The notes beneath the pieces were generated by a model, which saw nothing but the letters and a program-made list of their open reading frames with translations, was not told the origin of the DNA and ran no database searches. Below are positions 56,498 to 64,000 of a stretch of DNA of 64,000 nt, piece after piece. The stretch comes from Streptomyces sp. PT12. Its GTDB lineage: Bacteria; Actinomycetota; Actinomycetes; Streptomycetales; Streptomycetaceae. Numbering within the stretch: position 1 is the first letter of the stretch; each line of letters opens with the position of its first letter. Both the position numbers and the translations under genes were made by a program. The stretch is from positions 1 through 64,000 of the forward strand of contig NZ_QEST01000142.1 in assembly GCF_003311645.1 (NCBI RefSeq). Reading direction: 5' to 3'.

Positions 56498-57352
56498 TCA
56501 GATCTCCTTACGAATCCCACTGAGGATTGCCTCGGTGCGGTGTACGGGCGCGGCCTGCGCGCACATGCGGTCCAGTGCCTCCCTGAAGGCCGACACGTCG
56601 TCACGCTGGTCGAAGTAGGCGGCGCCGACGAGGTTCTCCGCGCAAACGACGTCGGAGAGCTCGGCGAGCGGGAAGCGGAAGAGGTGGAACGGCCCGTACA
56701 TCGCCGGGTGCAGCCCGGCGGAGAACGGCATGATCTGGAGTCTGACGTGCGGCGCCGACGCCACGGAGTCGATCAGGTGGGTGATCTGCGCGCGCATCAC
56801 GCCGGGGCGGCCGATGGGCCTGCGGAGCACGGTCTCGTCGAGCACGACCCAGAGCAGCGGCGGCTGCTTGCGGGCCAGCAGCTCCTGGCGGGCGAGGCGC
56901 AGCGCCACGAGCCTGTCGATCTCGTTCGCGTGCGCGTGCGGCATCCCGGCGCGCAGGACGCTGGCGGCGTATGCCTCGGTCTGGAGGAGCCCGGGGACGT
57001 AGTGCGGCTCGTACGCGCGGATCTGGTCGGCCTCGGCCTCAAGGCTGACGAACGCGGAGAACCACTCGGGCAGGACGTCGCGGTAACGGTGCCACCAGCC
57101 GGGCCTGTTGGCCTCGCGGACGAGGTCGAGGAAGGCGTCGACCTCCTGCGGGTCGGTGACCCCGTAGACGCGGAGAAGCTTCTCCACATAGGGCACCTTG
57201 AGCCCGACTTGGGCCTTCTCCATCCGCCGGATCGTGGCATGTGTCACATCGAGGGCCCTGCCGGCCTCCTCGAAGGAGATCCCGGCGGCGTCCCTCAGGT
57301 CCTGGAGACGCCGCCCCAGGACGAGCCGCAGGACGGTGGCCGCGCCGCTCAC
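56498..57352 (-). CDS. XRE-family regulator with DUF5753
   Basis: 284 residues from GTG 57352-57350, chosen for the strong AGGAGG directly upstream and for usual family length; longer upstream starts (ATG 57409, ATG 57436) lack a ribosome site. N-terminal helix-turn-helix (LGRRLQDLRDAAGISFEEAGRALDVTHATIRRMEKAQVGL), then the DUF5753 sensor-like domain (WWHRYRDVLPEWFSAFVSLEAEAD, YEPHYVPGLLQTEAYA, LDETVLRRPIG, LQIMPFSAGLHPAMYGPFHLFRF, ENLVGAAYFD). Probably controls its own operon with DUF397 and the methyltransferase, and the divergent ATPase gene. A perfect small palindrome sits in the shared promoter region. Confidence 0.92.
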   Translation of the reverse strand: MSGAATVLRLVLGRRLQDLRDAAGISFEEAGRALDVTHATIRRMEKAQVGLKVPYVEKLLRVYGVTDPQEVDAFLDLVREANRPGWWHRYRDVLPEWFSAFVSLEAEADQIRAYEPHYVPGLLQTEAYAASVLRAGMPHAHANEIDRLVALRLARQELLARKQPPLLWVVLDETVLRRPIGRPGVMRAQITHLIDSVASAPHVRLQIMPFSAGLHPAMYGPFHLFRFPLAELSDVVCAENLVGAAYFDQRDDVSAFREALDRMCAQAAPVHRTEAILSGIRKEI

Positions 57353-57444
57353 CTGTCCTCCTGCCACCGTCACCCCCTCGACCGCCGCTTTTTCCAAGGA
57401 GTCTGTCATGCCGTCAGCGGCCGCGACAGACTGCATCGGTGATT

Positions 57445-57457
57445 CTGCAATTTGCAG
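57445..57457. promoter_or_regulatory. Candidate operator, CTGCAA-T-TTGCAG
   Basis: Perfect 6-bp arms around one base, in the 176-bp divergent region between the XRE and ATPase genes. TGCAA-type palindromes fit small XRE regulators; here inferred only from position. Confidence 0.5.
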
Positions 57458-57528
57458 GTTGGCTCTTGCCGGATGAGACGGCCACCCAGCACAGTGGTGT
57501 CGTGGCTTCCTCCTCGCACGCTCAGCCC

Positions 57529-57957
57529 ATGACGCGGCCCGCGTCCGCCGTGCTGACGCACGGGCATCTGCGGTTCAGGCTGCCCGCCGTGGACACATCG
57601 GCCGCGGAGGCGCGTCGCCTCACGCGTCGGCAGCTGAGGCAGTGGCGCGCGCCCGTCGAAGCGTGTGACAACGCCCAGCTGGTGATCTCCGAGCTGGTCA
57701 CCAACGCGCTGCGGCACACCGAGAGCGAGAGCGTCGGCTGCGAGCTGCGGATCCTGGGGCCGCTGCTCAGGGTCGCCGTCGCGAGCGACGGGATGGGCCC
57801 GCGGCACGCGCCGCGCCAGGCGGGGGAGGACGAGGAGGGCGGCCGGGGCCTGCTGCTCGTGTGCGCCCTGGCGACGGTGTGGGGCGTGCGGCCAAGGGAG
57901 GCCGAGCCGGGGCATGTGGTGTGGGCGGATCTGCCGCTCGACGGCACGAAGGTCTGA
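57529..57957 (+). CDS. RsbW-like ATP-binding protein (HATPase)
   Basis: 142 residues from ATG 57529; a GTG at 57502 would add nine. Neither has a clear ribosome site. GHKL-type ATPase motifs: N-box LVISELVTNALRHT, and RGLLLVCALATVWGVRP in place of the second G-box; the first G-box is short (SDGMGPRHAP). Related to anti-sigma factor kinases but such single-domain Streptomyces proteins are numerous and mostly uncharacterised. Divergent from the XRE-DUF397 operon, the classical three-partner arrangement, so a joint role in regulation is likely. Confidence 0.87.
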   Translation: MTRPASAVLTHGHLRFRLPAVDTSAAEARRLTRRQLRQWRAPVEACDNAQLVISELVTNALRHTESESVGCELRILGPLLRVAVASDGMGPRHAPRQAGEDEEGGRGLLLVCALATVWGVRPREAEPGHVVWADLPLDGTKV

Positions 57958-58001
57958 ACGCCGAGGGTTCAACGCGAGGGCCGAACGGGCCGCGCGCCGC
58001 C

Positions 58002-58035
58002 GGTCGTTCAGGCGGCGCGGTCGTTCAGGCGGCGC
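58002..58035. repeat. 17-bp tandem duplication over MFS stop codon
   Basis: Two exact copies of ggtcgttcaggcggcgc. The right copy contains the stop codon of the MFS gene (58025-58027). Confidence 0.9.
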
Positions 58036-59263
58036 GGTCGAGCCGGGGGGCGGCGAACTCCCGCAGCAGGCGCCTTCCGAGGGCGCCGATGACCAGCGCG
58101 CCCCAGCCGCACGCCAGCGTGAACGCGTAGCCCAAGCGCGCCCCGTGGGCCTCGATCACGAGACCGGCCGCCAGCACCCCGAGTGCCCTGCCGAGGCCCA
58201 CCGCGGTGGAGAGCCAGGCCATCCCCTCGGTCAGCGACTCGGCGGGCACGCCCTGCCTGACCAGGCTGTACCCGGCGATGATGGTGGGCGCGATCAGCAG
58301 CCCCGAGAAGAACGAGTAGGTCCACAGCCAGCCCACGCCCGGCATGGCCCACAGCGGGCCGACGCCCAGCACCACGGCGGCGATGGCGAGCAGGAAGCGG
58401 CGGTCCAGCGGCATCGACCACTCGCGCGCGCCGTACCACAGGCCGCCCACGGCGCTGCCGAGCGCGTAGGTGGCCATGACGGCGCCGACCTGCCACGGCG
58501 AGCCGAACTCCTCGATGAACGCCAGCGTGCTCACCTCCCAGCCCGCGAACATCGCCGCGGTGCACACGTACACCCCGCACATCAGCCGCAGGCCAGGCAC
58601 GGCCATGGCGCGGGCGCCGGTGCCCCGCACCGGGAGCACCGGGGGCTCGGTCCCGCGCTGGGCGGCGAGCAGCAGGCTGCCGAGCACGCCGAAGACGGTG
58701 ACGGTCGCGACGCCCCACACCGGGTGGATCAGCACGAGCCCCGTGACCAGGAGCGGGCCGACGACGAAGATCATCTCGTCGGCGACCGACTCGAACGAGT
58801 AGGACGTCGTCAGCAGCGTCCCGCTGGGGTCACGGCCCGCGAGATGGCTCCATCGCGCGCGCACGAGTGCGCTGAGCGGCGGCATCAGCGCGCCGAACGC
58901 CGCACCCGCGGCGAACAGCGCCCACACCGGGGCGTCGAGCTGGGCGGCGAGGACGAACAGCGTTCCCGCGGCGCCGAATCCGACGGCCAGCGGGCGCAGC
59001 ACCGGGCGCTGGCCGAAGCGGTCGATGAGATAGCCGAGTCGGGGTACGACGAGCGCGTAGCAGAGCGCCCCGCCCGAGGCGATGGCGCCCGCGGTGGCAT
59101 AGCTGTCGGTGACATGGGTCACCAGCAGCACGATGCTCAGGGAGAGCGTCGCCATGGGCAGGCGGCCGATCATGCTGGCCGCGATGAAGCCCCTGGCCCC
59201 CGGTACGGCGAAGACTTGGCGGTAGACGCGCAGGCCGGACGCGCCGGAGGCAGAGGGATCCAC
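58025..59263 (-). CDS. Major facilitator superfamily transporter
   Basis: 412 residues, GTG start at 59263-59261. Twelve hydrophobic segments; N-terminal half has the MFS loop PRLGYLIDRFGQRPVLRP (variant of GxxxDRxGRR), and the protein begins with YRQVFAVPGARGFIAASMIGRLPMATLSLSIVLLV, a start typical of actinobacterial MFS of the exporter kind. No substrate is evident. It stands alone, convergent with the ATPase gene. Confidence 0.9.
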   Translation of the reverse strand: MDPSASGASGLRVYRQVFAVPGARGFIAASMIGRLPMATLSLSIVLLVTHVTDSYATAGAIASGGALCYALVVPRLGYLIDRFGQRPVLRPLAVGFGAAGTLFVLAAQLDAPVWALFAAGAAFGALMPPLSALVRARWSHLAGRDPSGTLLTTSYSFESVADEMIFVVGPLLVTGLVLIHPVWGVATVTVFGVLGSLLLAAQRGTEPPVLPVRGTGARAMAVPGLRLMCGVYVCTAAMFAGWEVSTLAFIEEFGSPWQVGAVMATYALGSAVGGLWYGAREWSMPLDRRFLLAIAAVVLGVGPLWAMPGVGWLWTYSFFSGLLIAPTIIAGYSLVRQGVPAESLTEGMAWLSTAVGLGRALGVLAAGLVIEAHGARLGYAFTLACGWGALVIGALGRRLLREFAAPRLDRAA

Positions 59264-59324
59264 GAGGGACGATGATGCCCGCCCGCGGGGAGCCGGGGCA
59301 TCCGGTTTTCCCCGCGCTCCCGGG

Positions 59325-59813
59325 TCACTCCCCGTGTTCGGCCACGTCCGCGATGACGGCCCCGGCGTGGGCGATCAGGGTGGCAGGGGGGAGCGGGAAG
59401 ACGGTGTGGGCGGTGCCAGCGGCGGCCCACACCGTGTCGTGGGCCAGCAGCCCGCGGTCGGCCAGGGCGCGCAGGGCGGTGACCTGGCCGAACGGCGGCA
59501 CGCCGCCGATCGCGTACCCGGTGACCGCGCGCACGGTGTCGGCGTCTGCGCGGCGGACGCGGGCGGCGCCGAGCTCGCCGCGGACCAACTCGGTGTCCAC
59601 CCGGGACGCGCCGTTCATCAGGACCAGAATCGGTTCCTTATCTGCCTCGAACACCAGCGACTTTACTATTTGATTAAGCTTGCACCCGAGCGCCTGGGCC
59701 GCCTGTGCCGCGGTACGGGTCGCCTCGGAGAAGGCGCGTATCTCCACGCCGTCGAGCCCTCGTTCCGCGAGGGCGGCGGCGAATCGGGGGTGCGCGCTGG
59801 TGGAAGCGGTCAT
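59325..59813 (-). CDS. YbaK/EbsC-family aminoacyl-tRNA deacylase
   Basis: 162 residues from ATG 59813-59811; no strong ribosome site, with AGGG only. YbaK fold marks: KLNQIVKSLVFEADKEPILVLMNGASRVDTELV, containing the active-site lysine of the group, and TGYAIGGVPPFGQ near the end. By family it hydrolyses mischarged aminoacyl-tRNA such as Cys- or Ala-tRNA(Pro); the exact substrate is not known. Cytosolic. Note the TTA-free but unusual AT-rich short stretch (tttactatttgattaagctt) inside the gene, at KLNQIVKS. Confidence 0.9.
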   Translation of the reverse strand: MTASTSAHPRFAAALAERGLDGVEIRAFSEATRTAAQAAQALGCKLNQIVKSLVFEADKEPILVLMNGASRVDTELVRGELGAARVRRADADTVRAVTGYAIGGVPPFGQVTALRALADRGLLAHDTVWAAAGTAHTVFPLPPATLIAHAGAVIADVAEHGE

Positions 59814-59891
59814 GGAGGGGGACCCTAGCGCCCGCCCTCCACGCCGTGCCAAGGCAGTTCCCGTGACACACGTCGGATGACCGGAGGAACA

Positions 59892-60881
59892 GTGGACGTC
59901 TCCTTGACCATGTGGCTACTCACGGTGGCGGTGCTCTGCGCGCTGATCGCCGTCGACTTCTTCTTCGGGCGCAAGCCCCACGAAGTGTCGCTCAAGGAGG
60001 CCGGTACATGGTCCGCCATCTGGATCGCCCTGGCCGTGCTGTTCGGCATCGGCCTGTTGATCTTCGAAGGCGGCACGCCCAGCGGTGAGTTCTTCGCCGG
60101 TTATGTCACGGAGAAGTCCCTCAGTGTGGACAACCTCTTCGTGTTCGTGCTGATCATGACCAAGTTCGCCGTTCCCGCGAAGTACCAGTCGCGGGTGCTG
60201 TTCGTGGGCGTGCTGATCGCGCTCGTGCTGCGTGGCCTGTTCATCGCGGCGGGCGCCGCGCTGATCGCGTCGTTCTCCTGGGTGTTCTACATCTTTGGCG
60301 CGTTCCTCATCTGGACCGCCTGGAAGTTGATCAAGGAGGCGCAGTCCGACGAGGAGGACGAGTACGAGGAGAACCGCTTCCTGAAGATGGTCGAGAGGCG
60401 CTTCCCGACCACCGACCGGTACCACGGCACCAAGATGGTGATCAAGGAGAACGGCCGCCGGCTGATCACCCCCATGCTGATCGTGATGCTGGCCATCGGC
60501 AGCACGGACATCCTCTTCGCGCTCGACTCGATCCCCGCGATCTACGGCCTGACCGAGGACCCCTACATCGTCTTCACCGCCAACGCCTTCGCGCTGATGG
60601 GCCTGCGGCAGCTCTACTTCCTGATCGGCGGGCTGCTGAAGAAGCTGGTGCACCTCTCCTACGGGCTGTCGATCATCCTGGGCTTCATCGGCGTGAAGCT
60701 GGTGCTGCACGCGCTGCACGAGTCGGGGGTGCACGTGCCCGAGATCAGCACGTCGGTCTCGCTCAGCGTGATCTGCCTCGTGCTCCTGGTGACGACGATC
60801 ACCAGCCTGCGGGCCAGCCGCAAGGAGCGGGAGAAGGAGAAGGAGGAGGCCGCGTCGAACGCCTCGGAGACATCCTCGTAG
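59892..60881 (+). CDS. TerC-family integral membrane protein
   Basis: 329 residues from GTG 59892 with GGAGGAACA directly upstream; an ATG at 59877 has no such site. About nine membrane segments. Family blocks: LIAVDFFFGRKPHEVSLKEAGTW, GYVTEKSLSVDNLFVF, SRVLFVGVLIALVLRGLFI, STDILFALDSIPAIYGLTEDPYIVFTANAFALMGLRQLYFL. TerC/Alx-like proteins export manganese or protect against metal and tellurite stress; which applies here is not shown. The C-terminal tail is charged (ASRKEREKEKEEAASNASETSS). Followed by a clear hairpin. Confidence 0.94.
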   Translation: MDVSLTMWLLTVAVLCALIAVDFFFGRKPHEVSLKEAGTWSAIWIALAVLFGIGLLIFEGGTPSGEFFAGYVTEKSLSVDNLFVFVLIMTKFAVPAKYQSRVLFVGVLIALVLRGLFIAAGAALIASFSWVFYIFGAFLIWTAWKLIKEAQSDEEDEYEENRFLKMVERRFPTTDRYHGTKMVIKENGRRLITPMLIVMLAIGSTDILFALDSIPAIYGLTEDPYIVFTANAFALMGLRQLYFLIGGLLKKLVHLSYGLSIILGFIGVKLVLHALHESGVHVPEISTSVSLSVICLVLLVTTITSLRASRKEREKEKEEAASNASETSS

Positions 60882-60903
60882 TCTCCCTCCGCTCCCGGAT
60901 TCG

Positions 60904-60940
60904 GCCGCGGGGGACGCGGAACCACCGCGCCCCCCGCGGC
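60904..60940 (+). terminator. Terminator after terC-like gene
   Basis: gccgcggggg (60904-60913) and exact complement cccccgcggc (60931-60940) with a 17-base loop, 22 bp after the stop. Confidence 0.8.
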
Positions 60941-60993
60941 GTTCACCTTGAGACGGAGTGTGCGCACCGACGGAGGACGGAGGGGGCAGGCCC

Positions 60994-61278
60994 GTGGGGA
61001 CCGAGCCGAAGGGGCAGGACGGCCCCGAGCGCGACGAGTGGGACGACGTCGTGCTGGACGAGAGCTTCGTGCGGGACGCCGAGGTGCGGGAGCCCACCGC
61101 GCGGACCCGCATGCTGAGGGAGCGCTGGAAGGACGGGGGTCCGGCCCCGCAGCCCTGGCGCTCGGACGACCCGCCCGCGGGCTGGATACATGGCGGCGGA
61201 CGGCGCGCGGAGCGGTCGGCGCGGCAGCGCAAGCGCCGCTGGTTCCGCAGGAAGGGCAAGGACGACGGCGGCGAGTGA
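60994..61278 (+). CDS. Small charged hypothetical protein
   Basis: 94 residues from GTG 60994 (GGAGGGGG upstream). Acidic first half (DEWDDVVLDESFVRDAEVREP), then RARMLRERW-like helix, PQPWRSDDPPAGW, and a strongly basic tail (RQRKRRWFRRKGKDDGGE). Resembles from memory a widespread Streptomyces protein of unknown function. The charge split suggests nucleic-acid or membrane-surface contact, which is inference. Its stop lies directly before the next start. Confidence 0.75.
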   Translation: MGTEPKGQDGPERDEWDDVVLDESFVRDAEVREPTARTRMLRERWKDGGPAPQPWRSDDPPAGWIHGGGRRAERSARQRKRRWFRRKGKDDGGE

Positions 61279-61279
61279 C

Positions 61280-62479
61280 GTGCGGGCGACCTCACGGGAC
61301 ATCCGCACGGCGAATCGCTATCGCGTGCTGCGCCAGGCCATCGCCGAGTCCCCCGCGTCGAGGCCCCGCCTCGCGAGGGCGACGGGGCTGAGCCCGGCGA
61401 CGGTGGCGACCCTGGTCGGCGAGCTGCTCGACCAACGGATGCTCGTGGACGCCGGGTTCGAGGACTCGGGCGGCGGGCGCCCCCGCGGGCTCCTCGCGGT
61501 GAACCCCGAAGGGGGCGCGTTGATCGGCGTGGACGTCGCCGAGACCTATGTCCATGTCGAGGTCGTGGATCTCACGCTGCGCACCCTGGCCTGCGCCCAC
61601 GAGGAGCTGTCGCCTCACGATCACGCGCCCGCCGCGCTGGTCCGCCGCATCGGCGGCGCCGTGCGCGCGGCCACCGCGAGGGCGTCGACCGGGGCGCCGC
61701 TGCTCGGCGCGGGCATCAGCATGCCGGGGATGGTGGACCGGGAGGGCGGCGTCTCGGTCTACGCCGCGAACTGGGACTGGCACGACGTCCCGTTGCTCGA
61801 CCTCCTCTCCGGCGAGGTGCCATCGCCGCTCTATCTGGACAACCCCATGCGGGCCTGCCTGGTCGCCGAGCTGTGGTTCGGCGCGGCCAGCGGGCACGAG
61901 GACGCCGTGGTGGTCAACCTCGGGACGGGCGTGGGCGCCGGGCTCGCGCTAGGCGGCGCGCTGCACCGGGGCGCCTCCAACAGCGCGGGCGAGTGGGGCC
62001 ACACCCAGCTGGTGCTCGACGGGCGGCCCTGCCACTGCGGGCGGCACGGCTGCGTCGAGAGCTATGTGGGCGCCCCCGGCATCATGCGGACGCTGCGCGA
62101 GATCGGCGCCGGGAGTCCCCTGCTGAGCGGGGAGGACCAGACGGCCACCGTGGACCTGCTGGCCCGCGCGCACGGCGATGGCGACCCGGTGGCGGCGCGG
62201 GTGTTCGCGGAGACCGGCGGCTACCTGGGCGCGGCGCTCGCCGATCTGGTCAATCTCCTGGACCCCGAAGTGATCATCCTGACCGGCTGGGTGGCCAGGG
62301 CGCTCGGCGCCCCGCTGCTCGACGAGGCGCGCGCGGCGGTGGCCCGGCACGCGCTGAGCCGCCCGCTGGAAAGCACCGAGATCGTGCTCAGCCCGATCCG
62401 GGTCAACCCCGTGAGCCTCGGCGCCGCGACGTTCGCCCTCGAGGGCGCGCTCGCCTCAGTCGGCCACGGCCACGGGTGA
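61280..62479 (+). CDS. ROK-family transcriptional regulator
   Basis: 399 residues from GTG 61280, one base after the previous stop TGA, so likely coupled. N-terminal winged helix (NRYRVLRQAIAESPASRPRLARATGLSPATVATLVGELLDQ), then the ROK fold with GVDVAETYVHVEVVDL, GISMPGMVD, NLGTGVGAGLALGG and the zinc motif CHCGRHGCVE (about residue 251-260). The first sugar-phosphate loop lacks DxGxTK (reads DVAETY), so it is a regulator, not a glucokinase. Possible ligand is a sugar, unknown. Ends just before the hydrolase gene. Confidence 0.9.
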   Translation: MRATSRDIRTANRYRVLRQAIAESPASRPRLARATGLSPATVATLVGELLDQRMLVDAGFEDSGGGRPRGLLAVNPEGGALIGVDVAETYVHVEVVDLTLRTLACAHEELSPHDHAPAALVRRIGGAVRAATARASTGAPLLGAGISMPGMVDREGGVSVYAANWDWHDVPLLDLLSGEVPSPLYLDNPMRACLVAELWFGAASGHEDAVVVNLGTGVGAGLALGGALHRGASNSAGEWGHTQLVLDGRPCHCGRHGCVESYVGAPGIMRTLREIGAGSPLLSGEDQTATVDLLARAHGDGDPVAARVFAETGGYLGAALADLVNLLDPEVIILTGWVARALGAPLLDEARAAVARHALSRPLESTEIVLSPIRVNPVSLGAATFALEGALASVGHGHG

Positions 62480-62550
62480 GGCACCGGACAGAATCGCCGC
62501 GGGGCGAGCCGATCGCGGACCCCGAGGCCGTCGGCGTGAGGAGCCACAGC

Positions 62551-63348
62551 ATGACCGTGCCCGGCGTTTTCCGGCCCGCCGCGGTGGACACCGGCACGCC
62601 CCCTGGCGGTGGGGCGCCCTTGCTGCTGCTGCACGGCTGGGGCTGCGACGGCGAGGACTGGGCCGCCCTGCTGCCGCTGCTGAGCCCGCACCACCGGCTG
62701 CTCGTGCCCGACCTGCCAGGGCACGGCGGCACACCCGACCGGCCCGATCGCTGCGCGCCCCGCGAGGTGGCGGCCGATCTCGCCGCGTGGCTGCGGGAGA
62801 AGGGCACGGGCCCGGTGATCGCGGTCGGCCACTCGATGGGCGGGCAGGTGGCGGGCGCGCTCGCCGTGGAGCACCCGCGCCTCGTGCACTCGGTGGTGAC
62901 GCTGGCCACGGGGTACGGCGGCGACGGCCCCGACGCGGCGGCCAGGGCCGCGGCGGAGCAGGAGGCGCTGCTGCGGGAGGGCACGGCGTGGGCGGTGCGG
63001 GCGCTGGCCGGCAAGTTCGCCGAGGCCACGCCGCCCGCGGTGCGCCGCAGGCACGAGGACCTGCTGGCGGCGATGGACCCCGGGGTGCTGGCCCGCTACC
63101 GGGAGGGGATGTATCTGGCGCGGGGGGCGTTCGGGCTGCGGGCGGCGGCCGAGCGGTATCTGCGGCGGCGGCGCTGCCCGGCGCTCGCCGTGCACTCCTC
63201 CCCCGCCGCGGCCGCCTGGGAACGCTCGCTGCCCGCGCACACGCGTTCCCGCGTCGTCCTGTGGGAGGGCGCGGGGCACTTTCTGCACGAGGAGCGGCCC
63301 GCCGAGCTGGCGCGGCTGCTGCGCTCGTGGTGCTCCCCGGTGGACTGA
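62551..63348 (+). CDS. Alpha/beta-fold hydrolase
   Basis: 265 residues from ATG 62551 with GAGGAG upstream. HGWGCDGEDWAALLPLL (oxyanion region), nucleophile elbow GHSMGGQ (Ser near 97), and a C-terminal His in GAGHFLHEERP. The usual acid (GxxD) before the His is not visible; the expected place reads LAVHSSPAAAAWERSLPAHTR, so the acid may be shifted or lost. Substrate unknown. 71 bp after the ROK gene, same strand, possible operon. Its stop lies within the -35 region of the putative leader promoter downstream. Confidence 0.85.
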   Translation: MTVPGVFRPAAVDTGTPPGGGAPLLLLHGWGCDGEDWAALLPLLSPHHRLLVPDLPGHGGTPDRPDRCAPREVAADLAAWLREKGTGPVIAVGHSMGGQVAGALAVEHPRLVHSVVTLATGYGGDGPDAAARAAAEQEALLREGTAWAVRALAGKFAEATPPAVRRRHEDLLAAMDPGVLARYREGMYLARGAFGLRAAAERYLRRRRCPALAVHSSPAAAAWERSLPAHTRSRVVLWEGAGHFLHEERPAELARLLRSWCSPVD

Positions 63349-63368
63349 TCGCTCACGTGGACTATCCT
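63341..63368 (+). promoter_or_regulatory. Candidate promoter for leader peptide/EamA
   Basis: TGGACT (63341-63346), 16-bp spacer, TATCCT (63363-63368). Transcription would start at or next to the ATG at 63376, giving a leaderless mRNA. Confidence 0.45.
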
Positions 63369-63375
63369 GCCGTTC

Positions 63376-63426
63376 ATGGGACCGTCCTACTGGCATACCG
63401 TCACTCCGCCGCCGGTCGCCCGCTGA
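63376..63426 (+). CDS. Possible leader peptide of 16 residues upstream of EamA transporter
   Basis: ATG 63376 to TGA 63424 encodes MGPSYWHTVTPPPVAR. There is no ribosome site, but the spacing to the -10 predicts a leaderless start. It contains adjacent Tyr-Trp-His and a Pro-Pro-Pro run, residues that could slow ribosomes. A 150-nt leader with GC-rich inverted stretches follows before the transporter. It could be a regulatory upstream frame or chance. Confidence 0.35.
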   Translation: MGPSYWHTVTPPPVAR

Positions 63427-63577
63427 GGGCGCGCGGCGCGACGTTCGCGCTTCGCCGGTCGTTCACGACCTGATGGCCACGGGCCCGCTCCCGCCACGCG
63501 GTGAGCCGGGGCCCCACTCGGGCGCGCCCTCCCGCTGAGCCCCTTCCCTCGGAACTCAACGGAGCAGGACCTCCCGT

Positions 63578-64000
63578 ATGTCTTCTTCTTCCCTGTCCTC
63601 ACCCCTGCCGTCGACCGCCCTCTCCCCGGCGGGAGGGGCGCCCCTGGTGCTGGCCGCCGCCACGCTGTGGGGCACCACGGGCACGGCCGCGCACCTCGCG
63701 CCCGAGGCGGCCTCCGCGCTGTCGATAGGCGCCGCCACCATGGGCGTCGGCGGGCTTCTCACCCTCGCCACGGCGGGGCGCTCGGCGCTGGCCGTGCTGC
63801 GGGGCGGTGCCGAGGCGCTGCGCTGCGCGCTGCTCGGCGCGCTGTGCGTCGTCGTCTACCCGCTGGCCTTCTACACCTCGATGGCCTGGGCGGGGGTCGC
63901 GGTGGGCACGGTGGTCTCCATCGGCAGCGCGCCCGTGGTGGCCGCGCTGCTCGAACGCACCTTTGACGGCGCCCGGTTGACGGGCCGCTGGCTCGGGGCG
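63578..64000 (+). CDS. EamA/DMT-family transporter (partial, cut by window end)
   Basis: 141 codons from ATG 63578 (GGAGCAGGA upstream), open to the right edge. Ser-rich start (MSSSSLSSPLPS) then membrane segments GAPLVLAAATLWGTTGTAAHL, ALSIGAATMGVGGLLTLATA, CALLGALCVVVYPLAFYTSMAWAGVAVGTVVSIGSAPVVAALLE, i.e. the first EamA repeat. Family exports or imports metabolites; substrate not known. Starts 151 bp after the leader-peptide stop. Confidence 0.88.
   Translation, partial: MSSSSLSSPLPSTALSPAGGAPLVLAAATLWGTTGTAAHLAPEAASALSIGAATMGVGGLLTLATAGRSALAVLRGGAEALRCALLGALCVVVYPLAFYTSMAWAGVAVGTVVSIGSAPVVAALLERTFDGARLTGRWLGA

Overview
The window is very GC-rich DNA with about 95% G+C in third codon positions of most genes, dense overlapping genes (many ATGA/GTGA junctions) and family combinations typical of Streptomyces or a close relative: modular type I PKS, LAL regulator, XRE-DUF5753/DUF397/ATPase groups, DasR- and CebR-type operators, Roadblock protein. 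The species cannot be told from the sequence. I see no rRNA, tRNA, insertion sequence or CRISPR array.

1-24.5 kb is the right part of a biosynthetic cluster for a glycosylated polyketide. Two head-to-tail PKS genes on the minus strand (the second runs off the left edge) hold three complete KS-AT-DH-KR-ACP modules and the start of a fourth. All three visible ATs look malonyl-specific. The DH of the first module is degenerate. Divergent from the PKS are a long-form dTDP-glucose synthase and dTDP-glucose 4,6-dehydratase. A convergent NDP-hexose 2,3-dehydratase points to a 2,6-dideoxysugar. A large LuxR-family (LAL) activator follows. The promoter regions of all these genes share CCCCTA/TAGGGG elements, a candidate binding motif for the LAL protein. 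A small unknown protein and a deleted phosphotransferase remnant mark the cluster edge.

24.5-36.1 kb is carbohydrate acquisition: a debranching-type glycosidase divergent from a LacI regulator with two operators between them, then a lipoprotein-two-permease ABC importer without its own ATPase. Next come a conserved hypothetical flanked by 11-bp tandem repeats, a secreted chitin-type LPMO behind DasR-like boxes, and a GH9-CBM3 cellulase behind a perfect CebR-type operator, translationally coupled to a DoxX membrane protein. A second identical operator precedes a 75-codon gene with stacked terminators.

36.8-52.1 kb is housekeeping or accessory: a heterodimeric ABC exporter with complementary degenerate nucleotide sites, a YdjM-like membrane hydrolase, a DUF3516 RNA helicase, a DUF6397-like protein with an amplified N-terminus, an orphan Roadblock protein, a fatty-acid desaturase, a SNF2-SWIM gene pair and a secreted SGNH esterase.

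52.2-64 kb holds a GH2 beta-galactosidase, an XRE-DUF397-SAM methyltransferase operon opposite an RsbW-like ATPase, an MFS transporter, a YbaK-like deacylase, a TerC protein, a ROK regulator, an alpha/beta hydrolase, and a truncated EamA transporter preceded by a possible leader peptide.
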